Below, piece after piece: positions 44,242-53,958 of a stretch of 64,000 nt of DNA. A program made the position numbers and the translations under genes. The DNA is from Paenibacillus sp. PAMC 26794 (GTDB lineage: Bacteria; Bacillota; Bacilli; Paenibacillales; Paenibacillaceae). Each line of letters opens with the position of its first letter. Position 1 is the stretch's first letter. Under the pieces are notes generated by a model. The model had not been told where the DNA came from, searched no databases, and saw nothing but the letters and a program-made list of their open reading frames with translations. The stretch is taken from the NCBI RefSeq assembly GCF_000316035.1, contig NZ_ANHX01000003.1:1-64000 (forward strand), read 5' to 3'.

Positions 44242-47200
44242 ATGACAGTAACTTCGATTATTGATCAAATCCATATTATTGAATACGACCCCTCTTACGC
44301 TGCCGCACTCGCGGATATGTGGAACCGTAGTAACGAAAGCTGGGGAGGTGGCACCAATCTTAGAACAGAGGAAACGGTTCGCCGGGAGATGGAGAGTTCG
44401 TCCAATCTTTATGCATTTCTAGCTGTTCATGAGAAAGAGGTTGTTGGCTTCTGCAGTTTTGCTCATTACCGCTATGACGAGAGAGCGCTATATGTACCTT
44501 TGCTTAACGTACGCCCCGACTATCACGGTTATAAGGTTGGACGCAACCTGATCCTGAATGCTGTGCGCAAGACCGTGGAGGCCGGATGGCCCCGCCTGGA
44601 TCTGTTCACTTGGGCCGGGAATACAAAGGCTGTACCGATGTACAAGAAATGTGGATTCTTCTGGGAGAAAAAAGACGATAATGTGCATCTGATGAATTTC
44701 ATCCCTACCATTTTGCAGACCGAAGCACTTGCTCCTTATTTTGAGGAGTTGGATTGGTATGCAGACAGCACGCGTGAACTCGTCATCGAGCCGGATGGCC
44801 GACGGGAACGTGGTTTTGATTTCTTTGACTACACGTGGAAAAAGGGAGATGTCTCCCTGCGGGCTGAATTTGAAAAGTCGGGTCGCGGGCTGACTGCCCT
44901 CGAAACACCGGATTACGAGATCTCAACAGAGGTCGACGATCATGATCTGGTATTCGGTTCCAGCTATAAGGTTCGCTATCGCATTAAGAACACTTCTGCG
45001 TCCGAACTGGCAGTTGAGATCAAGGGTGAGGATAACAAAAACATTCGATTTGCGCTGGACGTTGCACGAGCAGTGGCTCCGGGAGAAACCATCATCGTGG
45101 AAGGTGAGTTTCACCTTGATCCAATTACAGAGGAACAGAATAACAATAAGACCCATCCCGTTGTTGCCAGCATATGGTTGATCGGTGGTAAGAAAGCGGA
45201 GTTCAGGTTGGGTATCGCCCCGAAATTCCCGGCCAAGATCAAGACCGTCTTGCCTGTGAAGGAACTCTATCCAGGCATCCCGGCTGAGTTGGTTCTGAAC
45301 GTGGAAAATAATGTGGATGCAGAAACGGAGTTCAGCTTGAACCTGCCTGAGGATGAATTCCTTGAATGGGCGGAGCGTTCGGTGCGCTTTACGGTGCCTG
45401 CCAAAGGCAAAGTGTCTGTGCCAGTGCCTTTCACCTTGTGTTCATATGGTCTCTATTCCCAAGAAGTAGAAGTGACGGCTGTCCCAGTGGGGAACCATGC
45501 GATCTCTTTTACAAGCAAAATTTCTGTCCTGATGAAGGGAATCGAAGGTAAGTATGGCGGGCAGATTGAGGATCAATGGGTGGCTGTTAACGGTGCATTC
45601 TCTATTCATATGAGCAAGCAAGATAATAACATGTGGATTGAATACCCGGGCTCCCGTCATTCGTTTTGGTGGACTTATCCGAAGCTGGGTAAGCCGTTTG
45701 CCGAAGAGTTATCCAAGAAACAAGCAAAAGAAGTGAATATTTATCCCGAAGGGGAACGTCAGGTTCTTGAAGCACTGTATGACTCGGAGAATTTCCCTGG
45801 CTTGCAGATCAAGTCGGTGGTCAAGCTGTCTGCGAATGGAGTCGCCGAATTCCACCACGAGGTTGAAAATACACGAGGTACCGCTTGGGAAGAAGACCTG
45901 TTTCTAATGAACAACTTTGGGTTCTATGGTAGCAGGTTAATCCTTCCTTATCAGGGGCGCTTCGTGGATATGGGGGATTCTTACGCTGGCGATCCGAGCC
46001 ATTGGGACAGCGCCCAAATCACGGAGAACTGGCTGTTCTGTAAGGAGGAGTATGGTGCCAGCGGCATCTATTGGGACCCTTCTCTGAAGTTGCTTCGCCC
46101 GGAATACACGCTGGGGTTTCAGCATGAGCTTGGCCGTATTCCCGCAGGGACCGTTATGCGGACCAAGGCAACCGTATATGCTTTGAACACGTTTGCCAAG
46201 TGGCACGATTTCCGTGCGTTTGCCCGGAAACAGCGTAACCCGATCATACCGTTGCTGGACAGTCATCTGGATCTGACACTGAGTGAGGGGAATCCATTTG
46301 CCCCGGATGTACTACAAGCAACATTGACTGAACATAAACTGGTTTCGCTTGCGGGCAAGTTGGAGCTGTATGTACAGCAGGGTGGCAAACCGGAGGTTAT
46401 GGCCAATGCTATGGCATTCAATCCGGAGCAGAATCTAAACTCCGCCAAGGTGACATTTTCACCAGACGAAGCGGACCGAGACCAGCACGTGAGTGGTTGG
46501 AAAGTTCGTGGGCTATACCGGGGCGAAGATCGGATTCAGGAGCGAACTGCCCTTTGGTTCCCGCAGAGCGGAACAGAGGTGAAGCAGAAGATTGAAGAAG
46601 GTTCATCTGGACCTTTGTATACCGTAAACAATGGAGTATTGTCGATCTCCGTTGCTCCTGAATTCGGGAGTGTAGTACACTCTCTGAAATATGCAGGAGA
46701 AGAATGGCTGGACAGCTCGTACCCTGAACCGGCTCCACGCTCGTGGTGGAATCCGTGGTACGGCGGACTGGGTGTGGGGGTTCCAGGCATGAATGGTTTC
46801 AGCCGCCAGTTGGAACAGAGAGCCGCTTCCTGGACAGAGCAGAAGGATCAATACGGCAACGTCTGGAAGGGTATAAAGCTGACCACCCGGATTGAGAAGC
46901 ATGAAGCGAATCGGGGAATCACGATCCACCAGCATTATCTGATGCTGCCGGGTGTTCCTGTGCTATGCACGCTGCTTGCCGTGACCAACGAAAGCGGCCT
47001 GACGCTGACGGATTACTCGCTTGCGGAGGAGCGTTTCCTCCAGCCTTCATCTGTATTTACGGAAGGTTGGATAGAGCAACCGGGTAAAGATCGATTCCCG
47101 CTGGGCAAGGTGGATGTGGGCCTGCCACTTGAAGACCTTTTGCGATTAGGATCGGTTTCGCGTGAAAACATGCTGCATGCGGTCCATCGTTACCCGAATC

Positions 47201-47409
47201 AGAGTGCATGGGGGTTTGCCAATAATCAAGTGACGGGTCTGCACGTGAATCATCATCTGACAATTCATCAGGGAGAAACGGTCTGGACGGAGCCGACATA
47301 TCTGGTTCTGGGACAGATTCCGCTGAGTTCAGCGGATGTGCATGACCTTCTCAAACTGAATTTTGCAACTTCTACCGATGAAAAGGAGGCTTCACATGCC
47401 GATCATTGA
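44242..47409 (+). CDS. GNAT acetyltransferase fused to large beta-sandwich/mutarotase-like region
   Basis: An unusual 1055-residue cytosolic fusion. Residues 1-160 are a GNAT N-acetyltransferase (FLAVHEKEVVGFCSFAHYR; VRPDYHGYKVGRNLILNAV for acetyl-CoA binding; YKKCGFFWEKKDD). Residues about 175-430 look like two CARDB/NEW3-type beta domains (KNTSASELAVEIKGED; ELYPGIPAELVLNVENN). About 435-660 is an unassigned beta-rich region. About 780-1040 resembles a galactose-mutarotase/aldose-epimerase fold (VNNGVLSISVAPEFGSVVHS; GITIHQHYLMLPGVPVLCTL). No signal peptide. AGGAGAT precedes the ATG. The stop lies 14 bases inside the next gene, an amidohydrolase, indicating coupling. The substrate may be a modified sugar or glycoside; this is inference. 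Confidence 0.75.
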   Translation: MTVTSIIDQIHIIEYDPSYAAALADMWNRSNESWGGGTNLRTEETVRREMESSSNLYAFLAVHEKEVVGFCSFAHYRYDERALYVPLLNVRPDYHGYKVGRNLILNAVRKTVEAGWPRLDLFTWAGNTKAVPMYKKCGFFWEKKDDNVHLMNFIPTILQTEALAPYFEELDWYADSTRELVIEPDGRRERGFDFFDYTWKKGDVSLRAEFEKSGRGLTALETPDYEISTEVDDHDLVFGSSYKVRYRIKNTSASELAVEIKGEDNKNIRFALDVARAVAPGETIIVEGEFHLDPITEEQNNNKTHPVVASIWLIGGKKAEFRLGIAPKFPAKIKTVLPVKELYPGIPAELVLNVENNVDAETEFSLNLPEDEFLEWAERSVRFTVPAKGKVSVPVPFTLCSYGLYSQEVEVTAVPVGNHAISFTSKISVLMKGIEGKYGGQIEDQWVAVNGAFSIHMSKQDNNMWIEYPGSRHSFWWTYPKLGKPFAEELSKKQAKEVNIYPEGERQVLEALYDSENFPGLQIKSVVKLSANGVAEFHHEVENTRGTAWEEDLFLMNNFGFYGSRLILPYQGRFVDMGDSYAGDPSHWDSAQITENWLFCKEEYGASGIYWDPSLKLLRPEYTLGFQHELGRIPAGTVMRTKATVYALNTFAKWHDFRAFARKQRNPIIPLLDSHLDLTLSEGNPFAPDVLQATLTEHKLVSLAGKLELYVQQGGKPEVMANAMAFNPEQNLNSAKVTFSPDEADRDQHVSGWKVRGLYRGEDRIQERTALWFPQSGTEVKQKIEEGSSGPLYTVNNGVLSISVAPEFGSVVHSLKYAGEEWLDSSYPEPAPRSWWNPWYGGLGVGVPGMNGFSRQLEQRAASWTEQKDQYGNVWKGIKLTTRIEKHEANRGITIHQHYLMLPGVPVLCTLLAVTNESGLTLTDYSLAEERFLQPSSVFTEGWIEQPGKDRFPLGKVDVGLPLEDLLRLGSVSRENMLHAVHRYPNQSAWGFANNQVTGLHVNHHLTIHQGETVWTEPTYLVLGQIPLSSADVHDLLKLNFATSTDEKEASHADH

Positions 47410-48274
47410 TATTCACATTCATCTGTCGGACATCGACAGCTTTCACCGAACAGCGATTGATCTGTCCAAAGTGGATTACTCTGCCGCTGGTCTTAAAGCG
47501 GAGTTTGATAAGAACGACGTCATTCTGGGTATCGGAATGGGGGTTACGGAGCAGACGAAGGGAGCGTTCCCGGATTCCAGTTCCCCTAACCCGATGGGAC
47601 TTGATCTGGAAGAGAAGGTCCCATCATTCCTCATGGAATGTGTGGGGATCAATCCCAATGCGCTAGATGGTAAAAACGCTCAGGACGAGCTTGATCGGAT
47701 TGAAGCAAGACTGCAATCCCCTGAAGTAGCCGGAATCAAACTCTATGCCGGATACTATCATCACTATGTGTATGACAAAATTTACACTCCGGTCTATGAA
47801 CTCGCAGCCAAGTACAACCTGCCTGTCGTGATTCATACGGGTGACACGTACTCCATGAATGGATTACTCAAATATTCGCATCCGTTGACGGTGGATGAAT
47901 TAGCCTTGCAGCAGCGCGGTGTGAACTTCATGATCTGTCATTTGGGTGATCCCTGGGTGATGGATGCAGCTGAAGTGGTGGCGAAGAATCCTAACGTGTA
48001 CGCGGATTTGTCTGGTCTTGTGGTGGGGGATCGGCCTCATTTTGAACGGTTCATGAACGAGCCTTTATTCATGGATCATTTCCGCCGGGCCTTGGTCTAT
48101 TCGGATCATTACGAGAAAATGCTGTTTGGCACCGACTGGCCCCTTGCGCCCATCGATCTGTATGCCGAATTTGTCCGCCGACTTGTACCGGAACAGCATC
48201 ATGATAAAGTGTTCTACGAGAATGCCTTTGGGCTGTTTCCGCGTATTGGACAGCGTATTGCGGAGCTTGGTTAA
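47396..48274 (+). CDS. Amidohydrolase-2 family metal-dependent hydrolase
   Basis: A 292-residue TIM-barrel hydrolase/decarboxylase-type protein. It starts MPIIDIHIHLSD (metal His pair), then VVIHTGDTYS, FMICHLGDPW and LFGTDWPLAP with a catalytic Asp. ATG 47396 follows AAAAGGAGG and overlaps the upstream fusion gene by 14 bases, so the products probably act together. The substrate is unknown. A terminator follows. Confidence 0.87.
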   Translation: MPIIDIHIHLSDIDSFHRTAIDLSKVDYSAAGLKAEFDKNDVILGIGMGVTEQTKGAFPDSSSPNPMGLDLEEKVPSFLMECVGINPNALDGKNAQDELDRIEARLQSPEVAGIKLYAGYYHHYVYDKIYTPVYELAAKYNLPVVIHTGDTYSMNGLLKYSHPLTVDELALQQRGVNFMICHLGDPWVMDAAEVVAKNPNVYADLSGLVVGDRPHFERFMNEPLFMDHFRRALVYSDHYEKMLFGTDWPLAPIDLYAEFVRRLVPEQHHDKVFYENAFGLFPRIGQRIAELG

Positions 48275-48328
48275 GCGGGAGAGTAACTGAAGTTTACGAT
48301 GATATACGTTCCAGCTATATCTAAAATG

Positions 48329-48375
48329 TACCCTGTAGAGAGACGTTCTAAGAAGTCTTTCTACGGGGTATTTTG
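48329..48375 (+). terminator. Terminator after the amidohydrolase
   Basis: TACCCTGTAGA (48329-48339) pairs with TCTACGGGGTA (48360-48370 area, one G-T pair), then TTTTG. Confidence 0.65.
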
Positions 48376-48674
48376 CTTGGAGTATCCTATACTTTTTACT
48401 GTGAGCAGTTAAAACTTACTTCAAATCACTATTGTAGTTTCCGAAACTCCTGCAGGTATGCAATCTTGAGCCCACTATCCTTTACATATACTCCAGTTTT
48501 CCTAAAATGCGATAGAAACAATAAATAAAACTAACATAAAATACATGTATTTCCATATAAATAAATATTTTTTTGAAAATGCTCTCTATACTGCTGAATT
48601 TATTGATATATACCGATATAAAGTTGATTCATACAATATTGAAAACAACATCGATGAAATGGAAGGTGGATTTA
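48376..48674. other. AT-rich leader of the chemoreceptor gene
   Basis: No gene is supported. ACCGATAT at 48612-48619 resembles the -10 of sigma-D promoters (GCCGATAT), which drive motility genes, but no good TAAA lies at the proper distance. GGAAGGTGG (48661-48669) is the SD for the next gene. Confidence 0.4.
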
Positions 48675-50732
48675 TTGTTAATCGTGAAGGCGAAAGAGCG
48701 CATGCTCAACATGTCGTTCAGAGTCAAATTGCCGCTGATGATCAGTTTACTGGTAACCCTCGTATTGGCGGTAACTGCGGTATTATCTTACACTGTAGCA
48801 GCGGTCATTACTCTCGACAAAAGCAAAGATGAGATCAGAGCAACCTCCGACCGGATTGGTGCGGGGCTGTTTACCTCACTGAATCTGGAGGAGCAGTCTA
48901 CGTTTCTGATTACGACACATCGCACATTCCGTGATTTGCTGGAGATTCGACATACGGCAGGACAGAGTGATGAGTTATTTTTTTCTGAAAATAGTGAATT
49001 GCTGGACAAGGCCAATGGGATATTGGCAGACAGCCTGACAGGAATGGAGGGCAACAGCGTTCTTATTTTGCTGGACCGAAAAGGCGTCGTTGTTGCAGCA
49101 AACAATCCTGAAGTGGTCGGGGGAGAACGCGCCAGTCGTACGTATTTCCAACAGGCGCTGCAAGGACAGAGTGTCATCAGCGAAGGTGTGATTTCCGAAT
49201 CTCTGGGGACGCTGGGAACCGTCTTTGCCATGCCGATCTACAATGAGAATCAAGAAGTACAGGGCGTGCTCGCGTCTACTGCTTCTACCTCTTTCTTCGT
49301 CAATCAGCTTCAGAATATCAATATTAATGATGAGGGAAAAGTCCTCATTCTGGACCGTGTAGGTACGGTTATCTACGATTCAGCGGATGAGAAGATGGCA
49401 GGCCAGAAGATGGAGTCTGGCGAATACCAATCGTTGATTGATCTTGCTCCAAGCGCTGAACTGCAGCAGGGGGAAGTCAGCACGGATGAAAAAGTGGCGT
49501 ATTATTCCAAAATCCCAAGGTCCGACTGGATCGTCATTGTTGAAGATAAACTAAGTGATGTGCAGAAGCCGTTACGTGCGATGGCGAAACAGATGTATAT
49601 TGTTCTATTTAGTGCCATCGCGGTTTCCATCGTAGCGGGTATTTTGATTTCGTTGCTGGTGACCAAACCCATTACGAGATTGACTGTGCTGTTCAGACAG
49701 CTTGCGGGCGGGGATCTGACGGTGCAGGCGCAAGGTAAATATAGTGGGGAGTTCAAAAACCTGGCAGACAGTTTCAATACAATGGCAGCGGGCAACCAAC
49801 AGTTGATCTCCAGCATGAATCATTCCATTGACGTTCTGAAAATAAGTACAACCGAGCTGGATCAGTCCACCCAGCAGACATCGACCTCCATTGCCGAAAC
49901 AACGACAACGGCGTTTGAGATTTCACGAGCTATGGAATCCCAGGCGAACGATACAGAAGCGATTGTGGACAAATTCATGAACGTGGGCAACAAAATTGCG
50001 AACGTGAATGAGATGTCTCAGGCTGTGAAGCTCAAGGCAGATGAGATCACGGATGCATTTAAAAACAACTATGAGGTCATTGACGCACTGAATGCGGTGA
50101 ATGTTCAGAATGAGACGGAAGTGAGCAAAATTTCCCAAATCACGGTTCAGTTAGCCGAGAGTTCCTCCGGTATTCACCAGATTACGGGCACCATTGCCGA
50201 GATTGCAAATCAGACAAAGCTGCTGGCCCTTAATGCCTCCATTGAAGCGGCACGAGCGGGCGAGCATGGTCGGGGCTTCTCCGTAGTAGCATCGGAGATT
50301 CGCAAGCTGGCGGAGCAGACCACGGCCCAGTCGGAGGGCATTAACCGAATTGTGATGCAGACGATTGAACATGTCGAACAGAATAACCGGAGTGTACAAG
50401 CTATTGAGGCGATTGCAATACAGAATAAGAGTAGCGTGGCTCAGACGAAGGAGACATTTAATTTTGTAACCCAAAATATGAATGAAATGATGAATCAGGT
50501 GCAGGCCATTGCCTCCGAGATTGAATCCATTGAACGTGATAAGGATGACGTCATTGGAGCTGCACAGAATCTGTCCGCTTCTGGTGAAGAGGTATCCGCC
50601 TCTGTTGAGGAAGTAACAGCAACAATGCAGGAACAGTCCGGCATGACGGAACATTTGACAGATATGGTGCAGAGAATCGATGAACTGACCAAACAACTTG
50701 CCGAGGAATCATCTCGCTTCAAAACGAAGTAG
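48675..50732 (+). CDS. Methyl-accepting chemotaxis protein with dCache sensor
   Basis: A transmembrane chemoreceptor of 685 residues. One N-terminal helix ([15 protein letters not shown]) is followed by an extracellular dCache-type domain (about 45-295; [32 protein letters not shown]). The second helix is near 310-335, then HAMP (about 335-390) and the signalling domain. Its hairpin tip is [23 protein letters not shown] 48675 lies five bases after GGAAGGTGG, so the longer upstream frame is unnecessary. The ligand is not predictable. Confidence 0.9.
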   Translation: MLIVKAKERMLNMSFRVKLPLMISLLVTLVLAVTAVLSYTVAAVITLDKSKDEIRATSDRIGAGLFTSLNLEEQSTFLITTHRTFRDLLEIRHTAGQSDELFFSENSELLDKANGILADSLTGMEGNSVLILLDRKGVVVAANNPEVVGGERASRTYFQQALQGQSVISEGVISESLGTLGTVFAMPIYNENQEVQGVLASTASTSFFVNQLQNININDEGKVLILDRVGTVIYDSADEKMAGQKMESGEYQSLIDLAPSAELQQGEVSTDEKVAYYSKIPRSDWIVIVEDKLSDVQKPLRAMAKQMYIVLFSAIAVSIVAGILISLLVTKPITRLTVLFRQLAGGDLTVQAQGKYSGEFKNLADSFNTMAAGNQQLISSMNHSIDVLKISTTELDQSTQQTSTSIAETTTTAFEISRAMESQANDTEAIVDKFMNVGNKIANVNEMSQAVKLKADEITDAFKNNYEVIDALNAVNVQNETEVSKISQITVQLAESSSGIHQITGTIAEIANQTKLLALNASIEAARAGEHGRGFSVVASEIRKLAEQTTAQSEGINRIVMQTIEHVEQNNRSVQAIEAIAIQNKSSVAQTKETFNFVTQNMNEMMNQVQAIASEIESIERDKDDVIGAAQNLSASGEEVSASVEEVTATMQEQSGMTEHLTDMVQRIDELTKQLAEESSRFKTK

Positions 50733-50871
50733 GATAGCAGCCCGAGTAGTACGAAGCAGCATATGTGGTCTGCATACACACACAGCGTAGAGTTGCTTGA
50801 GATTGCAGTTAAAGTTAAATGAATACGAAGAAACCCGCCTCTCGAAAGAGAACCGGGTTCCTCGACAATCG

Positions 50872-50906
50872 GAGCACCTGTACCCATCTATGGTACAGGT
50901 GCTCTT
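50872..50906 (-). terminator. Terminator between MCP and ridA
   Basis: GAGCACCTGTACC (50872-50884) and GGTACAGGTGCTC (50892-50904) are perfect 13-bp arms. It ends the minus-strand ABC/amidase/RidA operon; a second stem at about 50826-50855 (AACCCG...CGGGTT) may serve the chemoreceptor gene. Confidence 0.75.
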
Positions 50907-50916
50907 AGGTGATTTC

Positions 50917-51303
50917 CTACGCTCCCCGGACAGAGGGGGCATACGCCAGTACTTCCATTTCAATTAAATAAGGGCCTAACCCGCTAAATACCGTAATGCG
51001 TGCGGGATAGGGCTGCTTAATCATTCGCGCATACACTTCGTTGTATTCGGACTGATCCTCGACTCGGGCCAGATGAGTGGTTACCTTCACAATATGATCG
51101 AGTGTAAGTCCGGCTTCTTGCAGGATCACCTCAATATTACGAATGCACTGCTCAGTCTGCTCCTTAATGCCGCCAATGGGCTCAAGCGTCTGTGGATCAA
51201 CGCCTACCTGACCTGCGACGTAGACCAAATCTCCTGCACGGACAGCATGGGAGAAAGGAAGCGGGAACTTGGGTGCTGCACTTGCATGTATGATGGTAGA
51301 CAT
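50917..51303 (-). CDS. ridA: RidA-family enamine/imine deaminase-like protein
   Basis: A small cytosolic trimeric-type protein of 128 residues with YVAGQVGVDPQTLEPIGGIK, ECIRNIEVILQEAG-like helix and YPARITVFSGLG containing the conserved Arg that binds substrate carboxylate. ATG 51303 is preferred because AGGAAAGGA abuts the upstream ATG at 51315. It is the last gene of the ABC/amidase operon and could process a reactive imine product or belong to the nitrogen pathway, like RutC. Confidence 0.87.
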   Translation of the reverse strand: MSTIIHASAAPKFPLPFSHAVRAGDLVYVAGQVGVDPQTLEPIGGIKEQTEQCIRNIEVILQEAGLTLDHIVKVTTHLARVEDQSEYNEVYARMIKQPYPARITVFSGLGPYLIEMEVLAYAPSVRGA

Positions 51304-51322
51304 CGTAGCTGTCATTCCTTTC

Positions 51323-52699
51323 CTAATGAGTGTGTATGATTGGTGTTAACTGATGCCAGTTCGTAGCCTGCTGATAATGATGAGTGATGGACAACAAGCG
51401 GTCTTCTCGCATGAGTGGACCAGCAAGCTGCATGCCGATAGGCAATGGCTTCCCTGAGGTGGTATCAAACCCGATGGGTACGGTGATGGAAGGTAGTCCT
51501 GTATTGGTGAACGGTCCGTTAAAAATCGGGCTGCCTGTCTTGTAGCCATATGGGGCCACATACGGTGTTGATGGAGTCAATAACACATCTACTTCATCGA
51601 AAAGCATCATCATCTCGCTCCGGAATACTGTTCGGATGCGCTGTGCCTGCAAATAATCAACAGCACTCGTCTGGTAGCCGAGCTCAAGCTGCTCCCGCAT
51701 CGTGTGGCCGTAACGATCAGAGGCTTCCGCGAAGCGTTTCTGATGGAAGGCGGCAGCTTCTGCCCGCATTACCGTACGATGAGCAGCAATTGTCTCTTCC
51801 ATATAAGAAGGCAGGTTAACTTTCTTCCATTGCATTCTCAGCTTCTCAAGTATAGCAATTGCTGACTCCACCGCTAACAAGATCGCCGGTTCATCAGTCT
51901 GGAAGAAGTTGCTCGGTAGCCCGACCATCATTCCTGATATAGGATGCTCAAGAGCATTTGTTAAGTCTGGCTTGCCATAAGAAAGCGTGAAGGGGTCCAG
52001 TTCATCTTGCCCGGCCATCGCTTCAAGGACGATTGCGTTATCTTGGGCGGATCGAGTGAAGGCACCAATATGATCCATGCTCCAACTGGCTGTGATGACA
52101 CCGTTACGGCTAACCCTGCCGTAAGTGGGTTTCATACAGGTTAATCCGTTGTAAGCTGCGGGTCTGAGCAGAGATCCAAAGGTCTGCGTTCCGAGTGTGA
52201 AGGAAGCCATGCCGGCCGCTACAGCAGCGGCGGAGCCTGAACTGGAACCGCCCGGGGTATGTTCTAAATTCCAGGGGTTGCGTGTTGGCGGTTCTCCTCC
52301 CTGGAAGGCATATTCCGTCGTTGTTGTCTTGCCGAGCAGGATAGCGCCTGCAGCCTGCAACTTATCAATCACTGTTGCATTCGTTCCGGGTACGAAGTCT
52401 GGAAAGGTACTTGATCCGGCCGAGGTGCGTATGCCAGCAGTATGGATAATGTCTTTGGCTCCATATGGAATGCCGTGCAGAGGACCGAGATATTCGCCAT
52501 TCATCAGTTTTTGTTCAGACTCTCTTGCGGCCTGCAAAGCCTGTTCGGCGGTGACTGTAACGAAGGCTTGCACAGCAGGCTCTACTTTCTCAATGCGATT
52601 CAAATAGGATTTCGTAAGCTCGACAGGAGATATCAACTTATTTTTAATCAGTATTGCGGCTTCAGCAATCGTCAGCTCGTTAAGTGGTTTCGTAATCAT
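51323..52699 (-). CDS. Amidase-signature family hydrolase
   Basis: A 458-residue amidase. The Ser-cisSer-Lys triad is visible: Lys82 in GIPYGAKDIIHTAG, Ser152 in TPGGSSSGSAAAVAAG, nucleophile Ser176 in LGTQTFGSLLRPA. The TQTFGS variant differs from the GTDTGGS of GatA, pointing away from tRNA amidotransferase and towards AtzE/AtzF-like or small-amide amidases. Its start overlaps the preceding small gene by four bases. Probably hydrolyses an amide imported by the adjacent ABC system. Confidence 0.88.
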   Translation of the reverse strand: MITKPLNELTIAEAAILIKNKLISPVELTKSYLNRIEKVEPAVQAFVTVTAEQALQAARESEQKLMNGEYLGPLHGIPYGAKDIIHTAGIRTSAGSSTFPDFVPGTNATVIDKLQAAGAILLGKTTTTEYAFQGGEPPTRNPWNLEHTPGGSSSGSAAAVAAGMASFTLGTQTFGSLLRPAAYNGLTCMKPTYGRVSRNGVITASWSMDHIGAFTRSAQDNAIVLEAMAGQDELDPFTLSYGKPDLTNALEHPISGMMVGLPSNFFQTDEPAILLAVESAIAILEKLRMQWKKVNLPSYMEETIAAHRTVMRAEAAAFHQKRFAEASDRYGHTMREQLELGYQTSAVDYLQAQRIRTVFRSEMMMLFDEVDVLLTPSTPYVAPYGYKTGSPIFNGPFTNTGLPSITVPIGFDTTSGKPLPIGMQLAGPLMREDRLLSITHHYQQATNWHQLTPIIHTH

Positions 52700-52881
52700 C
52701 GCAGAGGCACGCTCCTATGCGGGGGATTGGGCCCTACTTCTTCTGGCAACTTGAAGCCTCGAATCAGCTTCAAGTCTGCTGTAAATAGGGCAAGCTCCTC
52801 GCTTGTAATAACTCCGTCCTCATATTTGGCGCTTTCTGTACGGCGGTGTGTGAGATAGTTGTCCTGGTTCAGAGTAATCAC
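52696..52881 (-). CDS. Small AtzG-like partner of the amidase
   Basis: About 61 residues, helical, ending IRGFKLPEEVGPNPPHR, which resembles the tail of AtzG/DUF4089 proteins (F-x-LP-x-E-x-x-P). AtzG-like proteins bind and stabilise AtzE-type amidases. The stop overlaps the amidase start (ATGA). The start is uncertain: GTG 52881 sits inside AAAGGGTGA, so a non-standard codon just downstream is possible. Assignment is tentative. Confidence 0.5.
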   Translation of the reverse strand: MITLNQDNYLTHRRTESAKYEDGVITSEELALFTADLKLIRGFKLPEEVGPNPPHRSVPLR

Positions 52882-52892
52882 CCTTTCTCTCT

Positions 52893-53924
52893 CTATTTGG
52901 TGGTGAAGCTTGAATCGATAATGTCCTCGTAAGCGAGGTCTTCCTTCAGATTGCCGATGAAGCGCTGCATATCGATTGCGGTCTCGAATGCGGATTCATT
53001 GATAAGTCCCTCCGCAGGATATACCTTGCTGTCGATCATGCGTTGTACCGCTTGCTCCACGACGTTTTTGTCCAGATTCGGGAATTCCTTCACGGCAACT
53101 GCCTTTGCGCCTTCAGGATTCGATTGAATGTAGTCCAGGGCTTGCTCAATAGAGGTGACAAAGCGCTGAGTGAGATCAGGATTCTTTTCAATGAAGCTTG
53201 CGGTTGTATTCATCGTTGCAAAGGCAAAGTCAGGATAATCCTTCGTGAAATCATGGACAATATGCAGTCCCTCAGCAACGCCTTGATCCAGCTGCGGCTC
53301 GTAAACGATGGCAATATCGGCTTTGCCGGCTAATACAGCACCAAGCTCGGAGCCATTCTGAACCTCAGTGATCGTCACATCCTTGTCAATATCGATGTTA
53401 TTGTCAGCGAATAGTTTCCGCAGTAAGCTGTTCGAGCTTGTAGGTGCCAAGCCCACAACGATGGTTTTACCTTTGAAATCCGCTGTCGAGTTCACGGTTA
53501 CTCCTTCTCGCGCAACTGCCCATACTGGTGCACTGCCGGATAGAAGGACCAGTGAGCGAGCATCTCCGCCCTTTGCATTAGCAAATGCGACATGCTCAGG
53601 ACCGTGGAAGGAGAACGCAGACTCGCCTGAGATCACCGAAGACAATGCTGTTGGGCCACTTCCGGCAGCACGGATGGAAGATAGCTCAATGCGATTCTCC
53701 TCTAGAAAACCTTGGTTGTTCGCTACATACAAGGGAAGGTAGAGCAGATTGTGATACACCTCGGAGACCATAATTTTGTCCACCTGCGTATTTGCTTGCC
53801 CCCCGCTATCAGATGCACCTGCACCACTCGCGGGTGTTGTGGCATTGCTTCCGCATGCACTGAGCAGTGTAGTCAATATAATCGTCATCGCTGTTAGAAT
53901 AGCTATCTTTTTGAATGTACGCAT
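52893..53924 (-). CDS. NMT1/SsuA-like ABC substrate-binding lipoprotein
   Basis: A 343-residue lipoprotein: signal with LLSAC (Cys24), linker, then VYHNLLYLPLYVANNQGFLE, typical of the NMT1/THI5-like and sulfonate-binding family. Further features are GKTIVVGLAPTSSNSLLRKL and GKADIAIVYEPQLDQG. Substrates of this family are taurine, sulfonates, pyrimidines and similar. Given the amidase and PucR neighbours, a nitrogenous heterocycle or amide is more likely (inference). Confidence 0.87.
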   Translation of the reverse strand: MRTFKKIAILTAMTIILTTLLSACGSNATTPASGAGASDSGGQANTQVDKIMVSEVYHNLLYLPLYVANNQGFLEENRIELSSIRAAGSGPTALSSVISGESAFSFHGPEHVAFANAKGGDARSLVLLSGSAPVWAVAREGVTVNSTADFKGKTIVVGLAPTSSNSLLRKLFADNNIDIDKDVTITEVQNGSELGAVLAGKADIAIVYEPQLDQGVAEGLHIVHDFTKDYPDFAFATMNTTASFIEKNPDLTQRFVTSIEQALDYIQSNPEGAKAVAVKEFPNLDKNVVEQAVQRMIDSKVYPAEGLINESAFETAIDMQRFIGNLKEDLAYEDIIDSSFTTK

Positions 53925-53958
53925 TAGTCATCCGTCCCCTTTAATCGTTGTAGGTCAG

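Noticed and set aside
48545-48832. Alternative frame overlapping the chemoreceptor start
   Set aside because: No SD and overlaps the real gene out of frame.
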